A stretch of DNA of 25,000 nucleotides, taken from NCBI GenBank assembly GCA_011800805.1, contig MPNW01000499.1, positions 63,158 through 88,157 on the forward strand, given 5' to 3'. Numbering within the stretch: the first letter of the stretch is position 1; each line of letters opens with the position of its first letter. Origin of the DNA: Hirudo medicinalis (taxonomy: Eukaryota; Annelida; Clitellata; Hirudinida; Hirudinidae). The notes below the pieces were generated by a model. It was not told the origin of the DNA, made no database searches, and saw only the letters and a list, made by a program, of their open reading frames with translations. This document shows, piece after piece, positions 8,360-25,000 of this stretch. The position numbers and the translations under genes are program-made.

Positions 8360-9945
8360 TCAGGGGTTCGTTTGTGGATCAGGAGGGGATTCCCCAGAGG
8401 CAACTGGTTCAGCCCTTTCCTCGTCTTCGTGAAATCGTGGCGTGTAATGAATCTTGATGACTTTGACCCCGTTACCCTCTGTCGAAGTGGCTTCCAATCT
8501 GATTTCACAATCTGGCATCAAAGTTCCGACATGGGAGGTGGTTGTATCCAGCAGACGTTTCACCAGAACATTCCATCTCCTGTTCATCTCCTCCTCGGAT
8601 TCTGGAACTGTGGAATTTATGTGATTCCATTTAATGACTCTTATTTCATAATTTTATAATGCAAATTGTTATCGTCATTCGTATTCATAATTGCTCATAT
8701 GTCTGCAGCTTACCAATAACTGCTGCATTAACCTTACTCGGGCAAATTCTCGGTAATCGCATTTGTTAAGCGGCGATTAAATAATAAATTACGGCGAACA
8801 TAAATATTTCGCAACTAAACGAAAAACCTGGAGAAAATCTTTTGATTTTATTTGTAACTTTCAGTTCAATGTCTTGAAGTTTCAATACGACGGTTTCTGA
8901 AAAGAGGCGAAAGAAACTCCTTTCTGACTCATGATCTCTGCAGCCTCGAAAAACGAGTAACAAATTAACAAATAAAACAATAAATCAACTAATTTACATA
9001 TCTGCTGGAAATTATGTGAAATTAAATTTGTCCAAACGAAATCATATAAATAACTACACTCTCAGGCCTCAGCTTAAACACTTTTAAATATGAATAATTT
9101 TGTTCGATACATTTTCATCACAGTCTAAAATACATGCAAAAAACGTGTTTTCTATAATTTCAAAAGAGACAAAATTATATAAATTTAGATACTGTATATG
9201 GGGAAAATACCGAAAATTTTTAAGGTGGTTGGAGAAGTGTCGGGCAAAAACCAACTCACAGGCAACGACTTTTGTCAGTTCTATAGAGATTTCAAGGGTC
9301 ATGAGGTAGGGTGGGGTTAGGGATGGAGTTAGGTACCAAAGGTACCTGTGAGTTGGCTTTTGCCGGTCACTTGGCCAACAATTAAATTTAATCAAAGATG
9401 AATCAGGCCTTGATAAATTTTACAACGACCATCTTACTTTCATAAATCGTTGCCAACTTTTTCCAGTTCTTTATCCTTTTCAGAGCCTCGATGTAGTTGT
9501 GCATGACGTGTTCCTCAAGACAACTCTTGCAACAAAACTTTCTTATCTTCTTCCCTGGCTCCTCCGATTCATCAGAATGTTGCAGAGGTCGTTTACAAGC
9601 GTTGGAAGAACATCTGGGCCCCCTGAATCGACAAACCTTCTCGTGCCTAACCAACTTTCCTAGCTCCATTTCCTCTGAACAGCCTTTTGAACTGAAGGAA
9701 CATCGAACTCGAAGCCGCGACAATTCGGCGTGAAACTGTCTTGGAGGAGTTTTGGCTTCTGATAATTGCACGGCATGCCGACAGAGAGGACAAGACGAAG
9801 AATTTTCGAGCCAAAGTTTGAGACATTTTTGACAGAATACGTGTTCGCATGGTGTCATTTTTGGCTTGGTCACGACATCTCTACATACTGGACATAAAAA
9901 TCGGCTGAGTACATCGCTTGGGTTTGATGGGCTGTACTCTATCAT
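8360..9945 (-). CDS. RING finger plus TRAF-type zinc finger protein, probable E3 ubiquitin ligase
   Basis: Three minus-strand exons are proposed: 9438-9945, 8828-8896 and 8360-8607, giving 274 residues. The first is certain; the others rest on a strong gtaaga donor at 9437, good cag acceptors and matching phases (1 and 1). The RING finger is C3HC4 with C18, C21, C33, H35, C38, C41, C52 and C55, and has the E2-contacting Trp45. A TRAF-type zinc finger follows (C82, C89, H101, C105), then a further Cys/His-rich stretch (C112-C117; C138, C139, C142, H146) and a helical, charged tail. RING proteins of this layout transfer ubiquitin from an E2 to substrates. The closest layout I know is RNF41/NRDP1 or RNF151, but I cannot assign orthology. 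Without splicing, the first exon reads on 12 codons to a stop at 9403. The start ATG at 9945 is the first in the frame and directly precedes the RING. Confidence 0.72.
9224..9379. mobile_element. Small terminal-inverted-repeat element (MITE-like) in the RING gene's first intron
   Basis: The left end (9228-9266) and the reverse complement of the right end (9341-9379) match over about 39 bases with about seven differences; the shared core AACTCACAGG is exact. This gives a 150-base element with no coding capacity, a typical non-autonomous DNA transposon layout. The sequence GGTGGTTGGAGAAGTGTCGG at its left end recurs in the ELAV gene's intron at 10921-10940, which supports a dispersed family. 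Target-site duplications are not obvious, so the exact limits are uncertain. Confidence 0.65.
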
Positions 9946-12291
<2,346 letters not shown>

Positions 12292-12983
12292 TTCGATGCT
12301 CGAACTTGCATCTCGATTTTAAAGAAGTTGTACAATTCAAGATGAAATTTTGCAAATTTGTGAATCATGTCAAGGCATTAGATTTATTTTAACTGGCAGC
12401 AGTGAAGTTTTCTGTTAATCAGGAGTTGTTTTCTTTTTGTTTTATTGTGATCAAGTGCAATTCATTGATTCTCGATGATGACTTAACATTTTGATATTCT
12501 TCTACGCGCAGTTGTGATCCGTTTTAGTCATATTTGATGCGTTTAGATGAAGTTCCTACGACACGTATTTAATGTGTACATTGTTGGCTTTTCTGGTTCA
12601 TCCGTGTTTATGACCACTGGTGATGTGACGATGAAGATGAAAAATATAAAAGTTCGGCCTCGTGTCCCAGAAAATGATGGTGTTTGAAACATTTTAAGAA
12701 CATGCATATTAATTAAGTCGAGAATTTGACAGGACACTGGAGCGCTCACAGCCGCCTCATAAATTGCAGTTGGCTTACTGGTGAGCCAGTCGATGTGAGG
12801 GATATTTTTGTCAAGTGACTTGCCTGTTCGGAGGGAATCTGATTGCTGTTGATGAGATTCGAATCGACGACTTCTATCGCGCGTCGAAATCTCGCCAATA
12901 ATAGTTTGATTCCTTTTAATAAATAGCGGAAGTTTTATCGAGCAGCGCCCTCTGTCGCTCATCTATTCGCTTTGGAAAACAAA
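12292..12983 (+). promoter_or_regulatory. ELAV 3' UTR and Gq promoter region
   Basis: Only 692 bases separate the ELAV stop from the Gq start on the same strand. The one canonical AATAAA, at 12918-12923, lies just 60 bases before the Gq ATG, so the ELAV 3' end and the Gq promoter may overlap unless a variant signal (AATATA or TATAAA near 12644) is used. Close to the Gq start are an ETS-like CGGAAGT (12927-12933), a CTCF-like GCGCCCTCT (12945-12953) and AAAATGGCG, a YY1-like sequence covering the ATG. No TATA box is seen in position. A minus-strand 139-codon frame at 12543-12962 has no recognisable features. Confidence 0.45.
12918..12923 (+). terminator. Candidate polyadenylation signal for the ELAV gene
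   Basis: This is the only canonical AATAAA between the ELAV stop at 12291 and the Gq start at 12984. Using it would give a 3' UTR of about 650 bases that ends within or beyond the Gq promoter motifs. Confidence 0.3.
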
Positions 12984-23317
<10,334 letters not shown>

Positions 23318-23430
23318 TACAAGTCGAGTCTCTTCGAAGGGAAGGTCTTTGCAGCGACTGCCTTCACTCGAATGATTGGTCTGCAGTACGAATGTTTTTT
23401 CTCTTTGGAGGACGACCCCTGCATCGCACT

Positions 23431-23477
23431 TCGGTCGAGATCGCAAGCGATCGGTCGAGATCGCAAGCGATCGGTCG
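23431..23477. repeat. 20-bp GC-rich tandem repeat in the Gq 3' region
   Basis: The unit TCGGTCGAGATCGCAAGCGA occurs exactly at 23431-23450 and 23451-23470, with a partial third copy TCGGTCG at 23471-23477. The unit boundary makes GATCGCAAGCGATC, a near-perfect palindrome, so the repeat can form stacked hairpins. Confidence 0.85.
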
Positions 23478-24530
23478 TTTGCCGATCGCCGCATTAATTG
23501 TCGTCGTCTCGAATCGGAGGAGGTTGCTTTCGGTAACTGTCTTTTGCATGGACGTCTTAAGTTGAGGTTGATGATTGCACCGACATTGACTAAATTGCAG
23601 TGATAATGATGATGATGATGATGACGGCTTGCAAAGGATGGTAGATGAAGGACCTTTAATTCTGCATTTTTCCAGTTAACTCGTTCTTAGCCATAGATGG
23701 ACGTGACGTTTCGTGTTTGAACTTCTTTTTATTTTGCAGACAAATGTCATCTCATTTCACCTTCATCGAAACCTTTAGGTTCATTGAGATTAAATGATGC
23801 TTAACTAGTGACACTCCTGACGTCCGTTCGAGGGGGAATCAAAATGTCGAGAGGATCTTAAGGCAGAAGTGTCGCGCCCTGACGATGATATTCCATTTCT
23901 ACGCTCTCGTCGCGGAGTGTTTTCGTAATTCGTGCTTAGTGCAGTTCGTCCTCATTTCGCGTCTGCGTGCGTTTGTGAGATTGTGTCGTGAATTTAGTGG
24001 AGGTCGTGCATTTTTAAAATCCCTTCGTGATTGACAAGTGTCGTCGGTTGGCAGCGACCAGACCAAAAAAAAAAGTAGTCCAAAACAGCCATGATTAAAC
24101 ATTACGATCGTACCATCTTGTCGCACGGTCGTCATGGTCGTCGGTTGCTTCCTTAATTTCAACAAACCCTTGATGATTGATGGTTGATGATTGGCACCCA
24201 TTTTAATGATGCAAGGTTGGAGGATATGTTACTGGTCGCTCCACACGTGCAACGGGCTTAGGGAAGCGGCATTTCCGACCATAAACTTTTTGTTAATTTA
24301 TTTTCGTGGCGTGAAGTCAGTGGCTGTCGACATCATCTTCTCCTTAGTTCATTGGTTCTCATCTTCACATCTCGCGTATAAAGTCGACAGCGTCCTCACA
24401 GTTATTATTACCGTTGTTATTGTCGTTGTTTATTTGCGATTCGTGTTGCTGTCCATACGTTCATCATTGTTTGTATTCTACAAACTTTCAGTTGTTTTAT
24501 TTCTTAAATTAACCCTCCATCGACGCAACC

Positions 24531-24536
24531 AATAAA
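24531..24536 (+). terminator. Candidate polyadenylation signal for the Gq gene
   Basis: This is the first canonical AATAAA after the Gq stop codon, 1.2 kb downstream. Variant signals closer to the stop could be used as well. Confidence 0.4.
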
Positions 24537-24540
24537 TTTA

Positions 24541-25000
24541 ATTTTATCATTAATTCGATTCAAAATCACTCGAACGTCGGCGCACCTTCGAAACGAGCAC
24601 ACCTTTGCCGTCGACTGCGTGCGTGACACTGCGACAGATTCGAACCTCGAGCGACAGAAGACAATGTGCTTTCCAATGGTTGTCGAAGCCCGAAAATTTC
24701 CACAACACGGTGCTTGCATGGCGTTCATGGCGAACAGTCGATCGATGCCCAATACATCTTGTCAGTTTTTACTCAAATTTTTACGAGCACCGCGCGTCTT
24801 CGGCTTAAGAAAGAATGCTGCGGAAATGCGACCGTCGTGTCGTCAGACATTTCAGATTGTCGTTTCTCCCGAGAAACGTTCGGTCGTCTCCCACCTCTGA
24901 TTGTGATGCCACGATTTGCTACGAAGAAAGCAGCCAATGATTGAATTAGTCTCATGTCAAATTGTAAATCAATTTCCAAATATATTTTCTTGTTTTCTCC
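24541..25000. other. Region after the Gq gene, no gene recognised
   Basis: The composition is less AT-rich than most intergenic DNA here, and all three plus-strand frames stay open for 60-90 codons around 24605-24944. None shows a family motif, and no single frame is favoured, which points to GC-driven absence of stops and not coding. It may be the start of another transcription unit or a longer Gq 3' UTR. Confidence 0.35.

Larger units (their letters stand above)
23318..24540 (+). other. Probable Gq 3' UTR
   Basis: The Gq stop is at 23315-23317 and the first canonical AATAAA after it is at 24531-24536, which would give a 3' UTR of about 1.2 kb; ATTAAA variants occur near 23790 and 24093. 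The region includes a GC-rich 20-bp tandem repeat (23431-23470), a short GAT repeat near 23605-23623 and an A tract near 24066. The open frames at 23212-23603 on both strands arise from the repeat and have no family features. A 114-codon plus-strand frame at 24191-24535 encodes hydrophobic stretches but opens with TTG and has no other support. Confidence 0.5.

Noticed and set aside
8372..8659. Plus-strand 95-codon frame
   Set aside because: It is antisense to the third exon of the RING gene, which has matching splice phases and better composition.
9084..9395. Minus-strand 103-codon frame
   Set aside because: It lies across the inverted-repeat element and intron 1 of the RING gene; no protein family features.
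12543..12962. Minus-strand 139-codon open frame antisense to the ELAV-Gq intergenic region
   Set aside because: It is the longest unexplained frame in that interval but has no motif, mixed composition and no splice or promoter support, and it covers the Gq promoter motifs.
23899..24201. Minus-strand 100-codon frame in the Gq 3' region
   Set aside because: No motif, no splice support and no start context; likely chance in a less AT-rich stretch.
24191..24535. Plus-strand 114-codon hydrophobic frame
   Set aside because: It opens with TTG, its hydrophobicity comes from TTT/GTT/ATT-rich DNA, and it ends at the candidate poly(A) signal; a membrane protein is not supported.

Overview
This is animal nuclear DNA. 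The genes carry spliceosomal introns with GT/AG boundaries. The intergenic DNA is AT-rich with many trinucleotide microsatellites, and the identifiable proteins are metazoan: an ELAV/Hu RNA-binding protein, a Gq-class G-protein alpha subunit, and endoplasmic-reticulum-type cyclophilins. Two points suggest a protostome invertebrate, possibly an arthropod or relative. The Gq protein has the 353-residue invertebrate form, and the cyclophilins carry a GCQ-aromatic signature that I recall from arthropod ninaA. I cannot name the species. Nothing bacterial, viral or CRISPR-like was seen. All gene models were built by hand from splice signals, reading phase and remembered family sequences.

Layout, left to right. 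(1) 1-727, minus strand: tentative 5' end of a gene for a small secreted or membrane protein that runs off the window. (2) 728-2988: no coding gene recognised, but a promoter-like cluster near 1619-1688 and a GC-rich block with good splice signals at 1947-2126. (3) 2989-4520 and 5726-7435, plus strand: two tandem secreted cyclophilin genes with four exons each and identical intron positions and phases, separated by a retroposon tail-like element. (4) 8360-9945, minus strand: a three-exon RING plus TRAF-type zinc-finger gene with a small terminal-inverted-repeat element in its first intron. (5) 10570-12291, plus strand: an ELAV/Hu-family gene with three RRMs, divergent from the RING gene. (6) 12984-23317, plus strand: a complete eight-exon Gq alpha gene. 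Its introns hold most of the repeats, including a large fold-back palindrome at 21810-22304. (7) 23318-25000: probable Gq 3' UTR and downstream sequence without a recognised gene.

The genes do not form an operon. A functional theme is possible: ninaA cyclophilin is a chaperone for fly rhodopsin and Gq is the G protein that rhodopsin activates. Having both types here may be coincidence. The most useful items for follow-up are the paired ninaA-like cyclophilins with a shared glycosylation sequon, the fold-back element, the inverted-repeat element with a partial second copy, and the divergent third RRM and in-frame 69-nt intron of the ELAV gene.
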